Assembly (NCBI GenBank): GCA_965200805.1
Contig: OZ241384.1
Span: 124,001-188,000, forward strand
Direction: 5' to 3'
Length of the DNA stretch: 64,000 bases
Source of the DNA: MPNP01 sp026709725
GTDB lineage: Bacteria > Pseudomonadota > Alphaproteobacteria > Rhodobacterales > Rhodobacteraceae
The notes under the pieces are model-generated. The model did not search any database and was not told the DNA's origin. It saw only the letters and a program-made list of their open reading frames with translations. Below are positions 54,867-64,000 of the stretch, one piece after another. How positions within the stretch are numbered: position 1 is the stretch's first letter; each line of letters begins with the position of its first letter. Both the position numbers and the translations under genes were made by a program.

Positions 54867-55705
54867 TGAAGAGCTTCCTCCCCGCCTGTGCCGATCCCGC
54901 GACCATCGTTGATGAACTTCTCAATGGTGCGGGGGCGGTCCGCATCCCGGAACTCCTCAGCCGGGAACAGGTTCGCGATGCCCGGATGCGCATCATGGAG
55001 CACTCCGAGCAGGCCGCCGAGAAAGTCACCCATTTCCAGGGCGCCGCAGCCGAAGCCGGAACGCTTGATCGACAGCGCCGGGTCTGGAATCTCCTGGCCA
55101 AGGGTGCGGTCTTTTCCGAGATGGCCATCCATCCGGTTCTCATGCCAATTCTGCGCCTGTTTCTGGGGAGCGAGATGGTCATGGGATCCATTGCCGCCAA
55201 TCGTATCCTGCCTGGAGGTCCGGGTCAGGAGCCCCATATCGATTACCCCTACTGGGATTTCCACGCACCGACGACCCACCCCATTGGATTGAATGCCGGC
55301 TATCCCCTGAATGCCCAGGTCACGGTCCTGCTTGACCCGTTCACAAAAGAGAGCGGAGCAACCGCATTTGTACCGGGTTCCCAGAAGCCCCTGCGCTATC
55401 CCGCAGAAGAGGATGGCTTCTTTGACCGCTGCGAGCGGATGCTCGGTGATCCGGGTGATGCCGTGGTTTTTTTTGGGGCGGTCTGGCATTGTGCGATGCC
55501 AAACCGCAGCGACCATGACCGCAATGCTGTCCTGATCCAGTATCTGCCAAAATGGGTCAAGCCGATGGAGGACATGCCGGCGGCGCTGTCTCCGGCGTTT
55601 CTGACGGCCGCCAGTGATGATCTCCGGCAGCTGCTTGGCCTGAACTATCCCTATCCGGAGGTGCTTGATGAGGCCGGGGGCGGCAACACAGAGGGCCGGA
55701 TATGA
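54866..55705 (+). CDS. Phytanoyl-CoA dioxygenase (PhyH)-family Fe(II)/2-oxoglutarate oxygenase
   Basis: A 279-residue double-stranded beta-helix oxygenase. The iron-binding HxD is seen in PHIDYPYWDFH, the distal His in AVWHCAMPNRSDHDRN, and the R that binds 2-oxoglutarate follows. The ATG shares a base with the iolD stop and the end overlaps iolC, so it is firmly part of the inositol operon. The standard iol pathway has no such oxygenase, so it may process an unusual inositol derivative (for example a methylated inositol). That is inference. Confidence 0.85.
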   Translation: MKSFLPACADPATIVDELLNGAGAVRIPELLSREQVRDARMRIMEHSEQAAEKVTHFQGAAAEAGTLDRQRRVWNLLAKGAVFSEMAIHPVLMPILRLFLGSEMVMGSIAANRILPGGPGQEPHIDYPYWDFHAPTTHPIGLNAGYPLNAQVTVLLDPFTKESGATAFVPGSQKPLRYPAEEDGFFDRCERMLGDPGDAVVFFGAVWHCAMPNRSDHDRNAVLIQYLPKWVKPMEDMPAALSPAFLTAASDDLRQLLGLNYPYPEVLDEAGGGNTEGRI

Positions 55706-56721
55706 GCAACTGGGTCCTGGACGGCATCCGCACCAATCGTTTCGTTGTCCTTGGTCGCGTTGGTATGGATCTCAGCCCCGACCCGGCCGGTTGCCGAACA
55801 GAGACGGCAACTTCAATGATTGTCGGCATGGGTGGCTCATCAGCCAATATCGCGGTCGGCATCTGCAAGTTTGGCGGCGAGGCATGTCTTGTCACCAGTG
55901 TTTCGGATGATGCGATCGGCCGCTATTGCACCAACGCATTGCAAGGCTATGGTGTCGGCACAGACCATGTCCGCACCATTGGCGGCGAGTATCGCACCTC
56001 GCTGGCCATCTATGAGAGCCGTGTTGAGGACCATCAAACTGTGCTCTACCGCAATCAGGCGGCGGATTTTCAGGTGACCCGGGCCGACATCGAACGGGTG
56101 GAACTGAAGCGGTTTGGCGCCCTCATCGCCGCCGGTACAGTGCTGGCGGCGGAACCTTCGCGCGATGCGACCTTCCACGCCCTCGAACGAGCCGCAGCCG
56201 CGCGCTGCCCGATCATTTTTGACATTGATTACCGCCCCTACTCATGGCCAAGTGCTGCCGTCGCCGCCGAGGTTCTGTCCCGCGCCGGTGCCCGGTCCAA
56301 TGTCATCGTGGGCAATGACGAGGAATTCGGCTTCATGGCCGGAGCCATGGAACGCGGCCTCGAGAAGGCACGGGAACTGGCCCGCACCACCGCCGCCATT
56401 GTGATCTACAAGATGGGCGAGAGGGGCGCGATCACACTGGCAGGTGATGAGGAGATGCAGACGGGCATCTTTCCTGTCACGGCCCTCAAACCCACGGGCG
56501 CGGGGGACAGTTTCATGGCCGGGCTCCTGTCGGGGATCGCTGCCGGCCTGCCCTTGCGCGACGCAGTCCTGCGCGGCTCAGCCTGCGCAGCCATTGTTGT
56601 TGCCCGCCCCGGCTGCGCCCCGGCGATGCCGGATGAAGCTGATCTTGATGCATTTCTGACCCATCACCCGGGGGCCACCACTGCCCCGGGCGGCGGGCCG
56701 GGTGAAGTGCGTGATACCTGA
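55702..56721 (+). CDS. iolC: 5-dehydro-2-deoxygluconokinase (PfkB family)
   Basis: A 339-residue carbohydrate kinase of the ribokinase/PfkB group: GMGGSSANIAVGICKFGGEA near the N-terminus and the anion-hole motif PTGAGDSFMAG with the catalytic Asp near residue 270. It phosphorylates 2-deoxy-5-keto-gluconate. ATGA overlap with the dioxygenase stop indicates co-translation. Confidence 0.93.
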   Translation: MSNWVLDGIRTNRFVVLGRVGMDLSPDPAGCRTETATSMIVGMGGSSANIAVGICKFGGEACLVTSVSDDAIGRYCTNALQGYGVGTDHVRTIGGEYRTSLAIYESRVEDHQTVLYRNQAADFQVTRADIERVELKRFGALIAAGTVLAAEPSRDATFHALERAAAARCPIIFDIDYRPYSWPSAAVAAEVLSRAGARSNVIVGNDEEFGFMAGAMERGLEKARELARTTAAIVIYKMGERGAITLAGDEEMQTGIFPVTALKPTGAGDSFMAGLLSGIAAGLPLRDAVLRGSACAAIVVARPGCAPAMPDEADLDAFLTHHPGATTAPGGGPGEVRDT

Positions 56722-56743
56722 CCATCCACGGAGACGATGACCG

Positions 56744-57586
56744 ATGCATATTCCACCCTATGACAACCACAACGAACCGATTGTCCCGGCTGACAGTGAA
56801 CTGGTGCCACTGAACTATTTCAACATCGTCAAGCTTGCGTCCAGAGAGTCATTTGTCTCCGATGTGCCCGGCTACGAAACCTGCATTGTCCCGGCCACAG
56901 GACGGATCGATGTCCGGGTGGGCAGTTTTGCTGCCCGTGATCTCGGCGGGCGGGGCCAGGATGTGTGGGATGGCGAACCCGAAGGAGTCTATGTTCCGAC
57001 CGGTCGCAGGGCGGAGATCACATGCCGAAGCGACAGGACAGAGGTCTTCATTGCCGGCGCCCGCTTTGATGAGGTTCTTGATCCCTTTGCCGTTCGCTCT
57101 GATGAGCTTGACATCGTCCAGTATGGCTCCGATGAGACCAAGACGCATCGCAAGATCAAACACATTCTCGGCCAGAAACAGCATGGTTGCGTGGGGCGTC
57201 TGCTGGTCTCGGAACTCTACACTGTCGGCCAGGGCGGGTGGTCGGGTTTCCCAAGTCACAAACATGATACTGATCGTCTGCCGGATGAGACCCGTCATGA
57301 CGAGACCTACAATTTCCGCTTTCGCCCGAACCACGGGATGGGGGTGCAGATTCTGCAGGATGAGGACAGTCCGATCGGTGAGGCATACCATCTGGTTGAT
57401 GGTTCCACGATTTGCATCAGGGCCGGCTATCACCCCTGCGTCGTCATGCCGGGCTATGAAATGTACTACTTCACCATTCTCGGCGGCCTCTCCCAGCGCA
57501 GCCTGATTCAGTATTTCCAGCCGACCCACGCCGAACAGCTGCACACGATTCCGGGCATCATGGACATGGTCGCCAAGTTCAAATGA
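56744..57586 (+). CDS. iolB: 5-deoxy-glucuronate isomerase
   Basis: A 280-residue cupin-type enzyme with typical IolB segments (GGWSGFPSHKHDTD metal ligands, ETYNFRFRPNHGMGVQ, YHPCVVMPGYEMYYF). It converts 5-deoxy-glucuronate to 2-deoxy-5-keto-gluconate, the IolC substrate. The last bases overlap the aldolase gene by four. Confidence 0.95.
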   Translation: MHIPPYDNHNEPIVPADSELVPLNYFNIVKLASRESFVSDVPGYETCIVPATGRIDVRVGSFAARDLGGRGQDVWDGEPEGVYVPTGRRAEITCRSDRTEVFIAGARFDEVLDPFAVRSDELDIVQYGSDETKTHRKIKHILGQKQHGCVGRLLVSELYTVGQGGWSGFPSHKHDTDRLPDETRHDETYNFRFRPNHGMGVQILQDEDSPIGEAYHLVDGSTICIRAGYHPCVVMPGYEMYYFTILGGLSQRSLIQYFQPTHAEQLHTIPGIMDMVAKFK

Positions 57587-58419
57587 CACGTGCCACGCTC
57601 GGAGATGTCCTGCAGCCGGCCCTGCGGGACCGGTATGCCGTGGGCGGCCTTGTCTGTCTCGGATGGGAGGATGCCCGGGCCTATGTCCGGGCGGCTGAAG
57701 CGGAAACCCTGCCCCTCATCCTGCAGGCCGGCCCTTCCTGCCGGGCCCATACACCACTTCCGGTGCTTGGTGCCATGTTTCGCACACTTGCCGATGCTGC
57801 CACGGTCCCTGTCGTTGCCCATCTCGACCACGCGATCACGCTCGACGAGTGCCGGGACGCCCTTGATGCCGGCTTCACCTCGGTCATGTATGATGGCTCC
57901 CGCAAGCCACTGCAGCAGAATATTGACGAAACGGCCGCAGCGGCTGTGATGGCCCATACGGCTGGTGCTTCCTGCGAAGGTGAGATTGGCTTTGTGGGCT
58001 ATGCTGCCGGTGAAGACTCCTCCGGAACGCTTCCACCCGATGCCGCCCGATTTGCCAGAGCAACGAAGATCGATGCCATGGCCATATCCGTCGGCAACAC
58101 TCATTTGCAACAACGGCAGGAGAGTCCTCTCGACGAAGCGCACATCCGCGCAATCGAGGCGGTGACGGATGTGCCACTCGTTATCCACGGCGGCTCGGGG
58201 GTCCCGCCTGCACAGCGCAGCACGCTCGCCCGCACCTCGAACATCTGCAAGTTCAATATCGGGACCGAGTTGCGCATGGCGTTCGGATCCGCCCTGCGGG
58301 ATGTGCTCGCCGGAGATCCCGGCATTTTTGACCGCGTTGCGATTCTCGGCGGGACCGAGTTGTCCCTGGAACAGGCGGCCCGGGCGGTTCTGCGTGCATT
58401 GGCACCCAGGGAGGAGTGA
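57583..58419 (+). CDS. iolJ: Class II aldolase, 6-phospho-5-dehydro-2-deoxy-gluconate aldolase type
   Basis: A 278-residue fructose-bisphosphate-aldolase-like protein (class II). Zinc ligands are in VAHLDHA and in the VIHGGSGVP motif, and NIGTELRMAF marks the C-terminal phosphate site. It cleaves the IolC product to dihydroxyacetone phosphate and malonate semialdehyde. The start ATG overlaps the iolB stop. Confidence 0.92.
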   Translation: MTRATLGDVLQPALRDRYAVGGLVCLGWEDARAYVRAAEAETLPLILQAGPSCRAHTPLPVLGAMFRTLADAATVPVVAHLDHAITLDECRDALDAGFTSVMYDGSRKPLQQNIDETAAAAVMAHTAGASCEGEIGFVGYAAGEDSSGTLPPDAARFARATKIDAMAISVGNTHLQQRQESPLDEAHIRAIEAVTDVPLVIHGGSGVPPAQRSTLARTSNICKFNIGTELRMAFGSALRDVLAGDPGIFDRVAILGGTELSLEQAARAVLRALAPREE

Positions 58420-58423
58420 CACA

Positions 58424-59422
58424 ATGATCCGAATCGGACTTCTCGGCTGCGGACGGATCGGCGCAGTGCATGCCCGGAGCCTTGGTCGACTTCAGGACAG
58501 GGCACAGCTGGTGGCTGTCACGGATATCGACCCGGTTGCCGCCCGGATCCTCGCCGGGGAATCCGGGGTTGAGGTCATGGACCCGGATACGATGATCGGC
58601 AGTGATACCATTGATGCGGTGATCATCGGGACATCGACAACCACCCATTCCGAGTATATTCACGCAGCCTGCCGTGCCGGCAAGGCCATCTTCTGTGAAA
58701 AACCGATCGACCTCACCACAGAACGCGTCCATGACTGCATCGGAGCCATCAATGCTGCGAATGTCCCGTTCTTCACCGCATTCCAGCGACGGTTTGATCC
58801 GGGCTTCGCCGCACTCGAGGCGCAGCTGCGGGCCGGAGAGTTGGGGCAGATTGAACTGGTGATACTGACCTCACGCGATCCCGCACCGCCCCCCAACGAC
58901 TATATCCGAGCCTCAGGCGGGCTGTTTCGCGACATGATGATTCATGATCTTGACATGGCCCGTTTCCTCCTGGCCGAGGAGCCGACAGAGATCTTCGCCA
59001 CCGGCGCATGCCTTGTTGATCCTGCCATCGGGGCGGCGGGTGATGTCGACACCGCCGCGGTCATACTGAAAACATCATCGGGCGCAATCTGCCAGATTTC
59101 CAATTCGCGCCGCGCAACATACGGTTATGACCAGCGAATCGAAGTGCACGGCGAGCACGGCATGCTGCAGGCCGCCAACCATCCTGAACACATGCTGGTC
59201 CGGGCTGATGCAGACGGATTCCGGACGGCGCCAAACCGGCATTTTTTTCTTGAACGGTATGCCGAGGCCTATTTTGGGGAAATGCGGGCCTTCCTTGACG
59301 CGCTGACATCCGGCACCGCCATCCGCCCCAACCACCATGACGGGTTGCGCGCACAAATCCTGGCCGACTGCGCCCAGGAATCACTCGAGACGGGACAGGC
59401 TGTATCAATCGACCCGGGGTGA
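58424..59422 (+). CDS. iolG: Inositol 2-dehydrogenase
   Basis: A 332-residue Gfo/Idh/MocA enzyme starting MIRIGLLGCGRIGAVHARSL, with AIFCEKPIDL and the catalytic DMMIHDLDMARF segment (Asp/His). It oxidises myo-inositol to 2-keto-myo-inositol with NAD, the first step of the pathway. It ends the rightward operon. GGAGTG eight bases upstream supports ATG 58424; an extended frame to 58169 overlaps iolJ and is unlikely. Confidence 0.93.
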   Translation: MIRIGLLGCGRIGAVHARSLGRLQDRAQLVAVTDIDPVAARILAGESGVEVMDPDTMIGSDTIDAVIIGTSTTTHSEYIHAACRAGKAIFCEKPIDLTTERVHDCIGAINAANVPFFTAFQRRFDPGFAALEAQLRAGELGQIELVILTSRDPAPPPNDYIRASGGLFRDMMIHDLDMARFLLAEEPTEIFATGACLVDPAIGAAGDVDTAAVILKTSSGAICQISNSRRATYGYDQRIEVHGEHGMLQAANHPEHMLVRADADGFRTAPNRHFFLERYAEAYFGEMRAFLDALTSGTAIRPNHHDGLRAQILADCAQESLETGQAVSIDPG

Positions 59423-59556
59423 TGGCCGCAGGATCGCATGGATTTTGTGCGATGAAGTGCAATCGATGCGGGGCGGCGACATCCCGATGCATGAGCCTGG
59501 AAAATGGGTCCGTCATCCTGCCGGGTGCGGTTTTGCTGCCGCTTTACTCCCGGTCG

Positions 59557-59910
59557 TCATTTGTCCGACCAGACGGCGAATTCATTGCCACTCGGCTCGA
59601 TGAAGTGAAACCGGCGACCGCCGGGAAACGCAAAGATCTCCTGCAAAATCTGCCCACCTGCCGAGCGGACTGCATCGCAGGTCTCTTCCAGACTCTCGCT
59701 GTAGAATACGATCAGCGCCGACCCCTGTTCGGTACGGCAGCATTGCTCACTGGCGAAAAAACCGCCATCAATGCCCGCACCAATGAAGGCTGAATAGCCC
59801 GGACCATAATCGGTGTAGCTCCAGCCAAAGACGCGCGAAAAGAATTCCTTTGTGGCGGGGAAACTGCGGCAGGGAAACTCAACATAGTCAATCTTGTGAT
59901 GCACACTCAT
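59557..59910 (-). CDS. VOC-family (glyoxalase/bleomycin resistance-like) protein
   Basis: A 117-residue protein, one vicinal-oxygen-chelate unit: HHKIDYVEFPCRSFPATKEF opens the domain and GGRRFHFIEPSGNEFAVW closes it with the His/Glu metal site. Substrate unknown. It points against the iol operon and is separated from the GH13 gene by about 140 bases. Confidence 0.85.
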   Translation of the reverse strand: MSVHHKIDYVEFPCRSFPATKEFFSRVFGWSYTDYGPGYSAFIGAGIDGGFFASEQCCRTEQGSALIVFYSESLEETCDAVRSAGGQILQEIFAFPGGRRFHFIEPSGNEFAVWSDK

Positions 59911-60047
59911 CCTCCGGCCCCTCCATTCATTGCGACAAACACGACCGTTTCAGTCCTTGACAGCCCTTGCGAATCCATACCCGTTCACACATGATTTGCC
60001 TCGGCCATGAGGGCGTCTCCATTCCCGATGAACCAAAGGGAATCCGT

Positions 60048-61814
60048 CTATTCGCGGCAAGAACCCCTCTGCTTTTCGATAAACCAGGCTTTTGAGTAAG
60101 CGGGCATTCTGATCACCCGATGCCCTGCATCTGGCAGCACCTCGTCGCCGGAAAGCAAGTCAAGCAGGACGGCATCATCGCTCACGCCCAACCTTGAGGA
60201 GGCCGTCTGCAGCACGACCGTCTCGTCGGAAACATTGACAACGGCCCAAACCCGATCACCGCAGCCTTCACGGACAATGCTGAACAGGCGCCTGTCGAGC
60301 TTCACAACATGCTGTGAAGCGTTGGGGTGGAAAGCGGGTCGTGTCCGACGAACAGCCAGCAGCTTGCGATGCCCATCAAGCACCATGGATCGTAAACTGT
60401 TCCGGTCCATGATGTCTGCAGTGATGTCCTCAAGCATCAACCTTTCCCGGTTGATTGAACGGTTGCGGCTGGTGGCCTTCAATCCCTTGTAGTCATTACG
60501 GGATCCCAACAGACTGTGTATGTAGATTCCCGGCACCCCGACCACGGAAAACAGCACGGTCTGCGCCGCCAGAAATTTCCTGGCCCGGGCTTCATCATCA
60601 TCGCCGGGCGCAGTGACTGCATCCAGATACGTGATGTTGAGTTCGTACGGTGCGGTGCTGCCATCGGGCAGTTTGCGCAACGAAACCACGCCGCCATTCT
60701 CCTCGACGTGTCGTGCCATCGCTGCAACTTCCCCACTGCTGAGAAGGCCTTCCACCGGGCGGACACCGATGCCATCGTGCGATGAAAGGAAATTGAGGTA
60801 CGTTGTCGAAGACGATGTTGGCTCCAGTGTGGCAGCCCAGTCGGAGAGTGGTTCGGCGTTGCCGGTCTGGAATGCATGAAGTGTCAGGGGCGGGAGCGGA
60901 AACTGATAGACCATGTGTGCCTCGTTGGCACCATTGCCGAAATAACCGATGTTGTCGATGTGCGGGACATTGGTCTCGGTGATCATTATCGTGCCCGGAA
61001 CCGCCTCATCAAGAACCTTGCGCATGATCCGGATAACTGCATGCGTCTCCGGCAGATGCATGCAGGTGGTCCCAAGGCGCTTCCACAGGAACCCGATTGC
61101 ATCAAGCCGAATGAACCGTGCCCCCCGGATGGCATAGAAGACCAGCAGGTCCAGGATTTCGATGAGCACATCGGGGTTGGCATAGTTCAGATCAATCTGG
61201 TCCTCGCTGAATGTGGTCCAGACATGGCGTTCACCAACCGACGTATTGACCGGTGTCAGCAGCGGAAGTGTGCGCGGGCGCGTGACATCGCTGTAATCAA
61301 GTGACGGGTCACAGACATGAAAATAGTCACGGAACTTCGGATCATTGTTGAGAAATCCCTGAAACCAGATGCTTTGGCTTGAAATGTGATTGATGACAGC
61401 ATCAAGCATCAGGCCGAAGGTTTCGGTGAGCCTCGTGACATCACTCCAATCGCCAAGATCGGGATTGATCGCACGATAGTCCGTAACCGAAAATCCGTCA
61501 TCCGAGGTCCATGAGAAGCAGGGCAGGATATGAACATTGCTGATCACATCAGCCACGGTTTCCTGCAGGAAACTGTTGAGCACCTCGAGTGCCGGTCGCG
61601 ACATATCGGAAATGGAATCCCCGTACGTGATGAGCATGACATCCGTTTCGTCCACCCAATCCTTCCCGGAACCACGACATTCTGTTCTTGCTTTCGCAAT
61701 CAAGTCGCTGATCCTGGGCACAAGATCGTCAACAGTCCCGGACTCATAGATTGCGCTGAGAAGCGGTCTGAACTGGTCTGCAGAATACCCAAGGCCAGTT
61801 GGGTTTGCCATCAT
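60048..61814 (-). CDS. GH13_18-type sugar phosphorylase (sucrose/glucosylglycerate phosphorylase-like)
   Basis: A 588-residue alpha-amylase-superfamily enzyme. Nucleophile Asp is in FIRLDAIGFLWK, acid/base Glu in MITETNVPH, and stabilising Asp in LSSHDGIGVRP; DAVINHISSQS is the first conserved region. The long loops and lack of amylase calcium motifs fit the GH13 subfamily of sucrose phosphorylases and glucosyl-glycerol/glycerate phosphorylases, which split a glucoside with phosphate to glucose 1-phosphate. The actual acceptor cannot be told from the sequence. It is not obviously part of the inositol operon. Confidence 0.85.
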   Translation of the reverse strand: MMANPTGLGYSADQFRPLLSAIYESGTVDDLVPRISDLIAKARTECRGSGKDWVDETDVMLITYGDSISDMSRPALEVLNSFLQETVADVISNVHILPCFSWTSDDGFSVTDYRAINPDLGDWSDVTRLTETFGLMLDAVINHISSQSIWFQGFLNNDPKFRDYFHVCDPSLDYSDVTRPRTLPLLTPVNTSVGERHVWTTFSEDQIDLNYANPDVLIEILDLLVFYAIRGARFIRLDAIGFLWKRLGTTCMHLPETHAVIRIMRKVLDEAVPGTIMITETNVPHIDNIGYFGNGANEAHMVYQFPLPPLTLHAFQTGNAEPLSDWAATLEPTSSSTTYLNFLSSHDGIGVRPVEGLLSSGEVAAMARHVEENGGVVSLRKLPDGSTAPYELNITYLDAVTAPGDDDEARARKFLAAQTVLFSVVGVPGIYIHSLLGSRNDYKGLKATSRNRSINRERLMLEDITADIMDRNSLRSMVLDGHRKLLAVRRTRPAFHPNASQHVVKLDRRLFSIVREGCGDRVWAVVNVSDETVVLQTASSRLGVSDDAVLLDLLSGDEVLPDAGHRVIRMPAYSKAWFIEKQRGSCRE

Positions 61815-62142
61815 GAACTCATTATTGTGTCATCTCCTGCATGTATTCGTATTCGTTATCCAGCCGAACGACAAGTTCAGAATCCGGGCAATCGACATGC
61901 CTGGCAGGATGCCCGATCAAATGTTGGCCTAACATTCAAATCAGGCACAGCAAAACAATGGATCCAAGGCGAATCGAGGTGGAAATTCGGGAGAGATGGG
62001 CCCTAGCGGCGGACTCAGGGAATTAGGTCGCTGATTGGGGGAAGTGGGGATGGAATTGAAATTATTTTGCAAAATATTATTTTAGTGGTGCTCAATACCA
62101 TCTATCTGGTACCTTGGTACACAGATTGTGGAGGGGGTTGCT
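61815..62142. other. Intergenic, turning AT-rich at 62040
   Basis: No gene until the small one at 62143. The strong composition change near 62040 suggests a junction with acquired DNA. Confidence 0.4.
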
Positions 62143-62322
62143 ATGCCGGGAAGTTTGTTTGCCGTCATCCTGACATCTAAACAGCAGGAGGGGGTAAGAC
62201 GGCTTCAAGATGCCTATCCATCTTCAAAAATTTATACAGAACTTGGGGGTAACATTGTTATCGTTGCGGACGAGACTCTGACGAGTACCATCGCAGAGAA
62301 AGGGGATTATATACTTAAGTAA
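62143..62322 (+). CDS. Small hypothetical protein in AT-rich DNA
   Basis: A 59-residue protein (MPGSLFAVILTSKQQEGVRR, ending EKGDYILK). It has a beta-alpha-beta look with no signal peptide. GGAGGG about eight bases before the ATG is a strong ribosome binding site, which makes translation likely. The last codons lie in one arm of a 29-base inverted repeat. No family recognised. Confidence 0.55.
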   Translation: MPGSLFAVILTSKQQEGVRRLQDAYPSSKIYTELGGNIVIVADETLTSTIAEKGDYILK

Positions 62323-62455
62323 CAATTATCATAATTTATTTCATATAATCAATGACATAGACCATCTGTGCTCATGGATAGCAATTCAAACATAAAATAC
62401 TGATTATTATAGACTAATTTGATTTTTTGTTACTTAAGTATATAATTCCCTTTCT
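62297..62455. repeat. 29-bp near-perfect inverted repeat, arms 62297-62325 and 62427-62455
   Basis: The arm AGAAAGGGGATTATATACTT and following bases pairs with its reverse complement ending CCCTTTCT, with one mismatch in 29. The arms are separated by 101 bases of AT-rich DNA. Arm 1 includes the stop codon of the small gene. Confidence 0.9.
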
Positions 62456-62548
62456 TAAAATTATGGATCGTGAGAGGGGGATTGTTGCTGTCTCCCCGTT
62501 CCGGTGTGAAGCGCAACAGTCGCAGCGGGGTGCGATTCTCACATGGCT

Positions 62549-62740
62549 GACTTTAATTGACATTTTCCGACGATCCCCAGTTCCTGACACGATTCGACCG
62601 GCGCAGGTCGCCCGTGCCAGGCGGAGCCAGTTGTCACTGGCCCGGGAACAGCCGCCGGGTCGCCCTGTCGCCGCCATCCAGGACCAAGCGGCATCAAACC
62701 GGTCAGACATAAGGGGTGCCCGGACGGCGGAAACACCTAC
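62549..62740. repeat. Degenerate dispersed repeat, copy 2
   Basis: It aligns by eye with 49112-49305; shared blocks are TTGACATTTTCCGACGATCC-like and CACTGGCCC, and the end ACCGGTCAGAC. Confidence 0.6.
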
Positions 62741-64000
62741 CCCTCTCGGCTCTATCAACGCACCATCCCCGACTCCGTATCATTCCCCTGCATCCTGAGT
62801 CTCTCCCATGTCCTGATTGCAAACACACTCTCGGCGAGGGTCCGAACCCCCTGCCAGAGCGTCTCTGGCCCGGGCAGGGGCTGACGCTTCGAGGGATGGA
62901 ATCTCGCCAGATCGGCCGTCAGGACAACAAACCGCCCCATTGTCATCTCCCTGGCGTCATCGCCCGGGCCGCCGCGGGCGGCACCCGGGACACAGAGCAC
63001 CGTGATGTCATCCTTGCAGACGAAGTGGCTGGCTTGTTGTTTCTCTGATTATCCCGTCAGAATCCGGCACCATTTTCCCAAACTGGTCCGAGGCCGAATT
63101 GCGGGGAATCCGAAACAATCCGGGATGCCGCGGGTCCCGGACTTTCTTTCCAGGCAGATCCCTTTTCCGATCTGCCTGCCGATTCTGTCCCGGGCTGATT
63201 GAGGGAAAGGCAGTCGTTCGCCGGGATATGGCGGGACAGAGTATCCCGAATGCACCGGATGAATCCGGGAAATGCGTTCTGGTTTGATTTGGGATACAAC
63301 AGCAGCTCCGCGCGCGCACTCTTGGGCTGTGACCTTTTTTGGCAAGCAGGGGATTGCAGCTGCAGCGCGTCAATCAAGGCGAGAGTCCACCTGACGCTGC
63401 AGCAGTCTCTCCCTGCCAGCCGTGACAGGTGTCAGTGACCATGCCTTCAGTGCTTACAGGCGGCAGGTGAGGGTGATGGCGGGGCCAGGGCGGAGTGTAC
63501 CTGCCCCGGCGTCTTGCAGGCAGCGGTGAGCCAGTCTGCCGTCTCTGCTGATATCTGTTGCACTCCGATCTGCATAGTGCGGAACAGTCTTGCGTGAAAT
63601 CGGGGTCGGGTAGGAGTGTGATTGTGATAGGAGCGGGGACCGTATGGTCGGGAGCGCTGCCCGGGCCGATTCATGGAGCGGGGCACCGATGACGAAAGGG
63701 ATGCGGCCCCAAAGTAAACAAGGATTGGGTTGCCGGGGCTCGGGCTGGCTGTTGGTACGATTGCAGAAGTGGATCAGGGGCGGGCAGGCGGGGGTATTGC
63801 TGCTCCTCATCCCCGACATGCACTTAACATTTGCAGTTCTGTAAAATCAGTTTAGGTGAAAGGGGGTTCGGGAAAGAAGGCAGAATACTGAATCAGTGCT
63901 GCATGGCGACAAGACAGTGATCCTGGACCGGTACGAAAACTCGGGATGTTGATGAGCACACTTCACCGACGCTTGGTTTTATTCACACTGCATCCGGGTA
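62741..64000. other. Right end of window, no supported gene
   Basis: About 1.26 kb with open frames of poor composition on both strands. No gene, RNA or element was recognised. Confidence 0.4.

Overview
The window is a GC-rich bacterial chromosome segment, most likely from an alphaproteobacterium. The reasons are the long form of ribosomal protein L28, the DUF3108 gene beside it, efp followed by a suhB-type phosphatase-like gene, and a small protein of the kind common in Rhodobacterales. Decayed gene copies and insertion-sequence scraps suggest a genome undergoing rearrangement and gene loss.

Bases 1-18.5 kb hold an almost complete sterol biosynthesis locus. It contains a cytochrome P450 cut by the window edge, an SRPBCC protein, an RND/MMPL exporter, a flavoprotein, a plant/fungal-type sterol C-24 methyltransferase (frameshifted in a G10 run), and a membrane protein with the spacing of conserved residues seen in EBP-type sterol isomerases. 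These are followed by a tight five-gene operon: SdmB-like dehydrogenase, SdmA-like Rieske oxygenase, ERG4/ERG24-type reductase, CYP51, and one polypeptide fusing a squalene-epoxidase-like flavin monooxygenase to an oxidosqualene cyclase. IspH and squalene synthase lie at 38.7-40.8 kb. Together these could take isoprenoid precursors to a C-4/C-14-demethylated, C-24-alkylated sterol.

Decayed copies reveal the history. A broken outer-membrane-protein copy lies upstream of the sterol operon and broken ispH and squalene synthase copies lie downstream. The intact outer-membrane protein, ispH and squalene synthase are at 34-41 kb, where only the 3' end of the cyclase survives. An ancestral block (outer-membrane protein, sterol operon, ispH, squalene synthase) seems to have been duplicated and then to have lost genes reciprocally.

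Between the two copies (20.4-33 kb) is core chromosome: lepA, rpmB, a MeaB-like GTPase, DUF3108, a permuted papain-like peptidase, efp, a degenerate inositol monophosphatase, ygfZ, yebC and a Y-family polymerase. A LolA-like protein and an outer-membrane barrel (33.3-35.6 kb) could work with the RND protein in lipid export.

From 41 to 59.4 kb is a myo-inositol uptake and catabolism region: a single-ATPase-domain sugar ABC transporter, two leftward Gfo/Idh dehydrogenases with an IolE-like isomerase, and a rightward iolD-phyH-iolC-iolB-iolJ-iolG operon. It is interrupted at 44.2-49.7 kb by an accessory island (membrane protein between CRISPR-repeat-like motifs, a Fic protein lacking the catalytic His, and an AlbA/Schlafen-type ATPase-like protein). 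A VOC protein and a GH13 sugar phosphorylase follow. The last 2 kb holds one small AT-rich gene with a long inverted repeat and otherwise no convincing genes.
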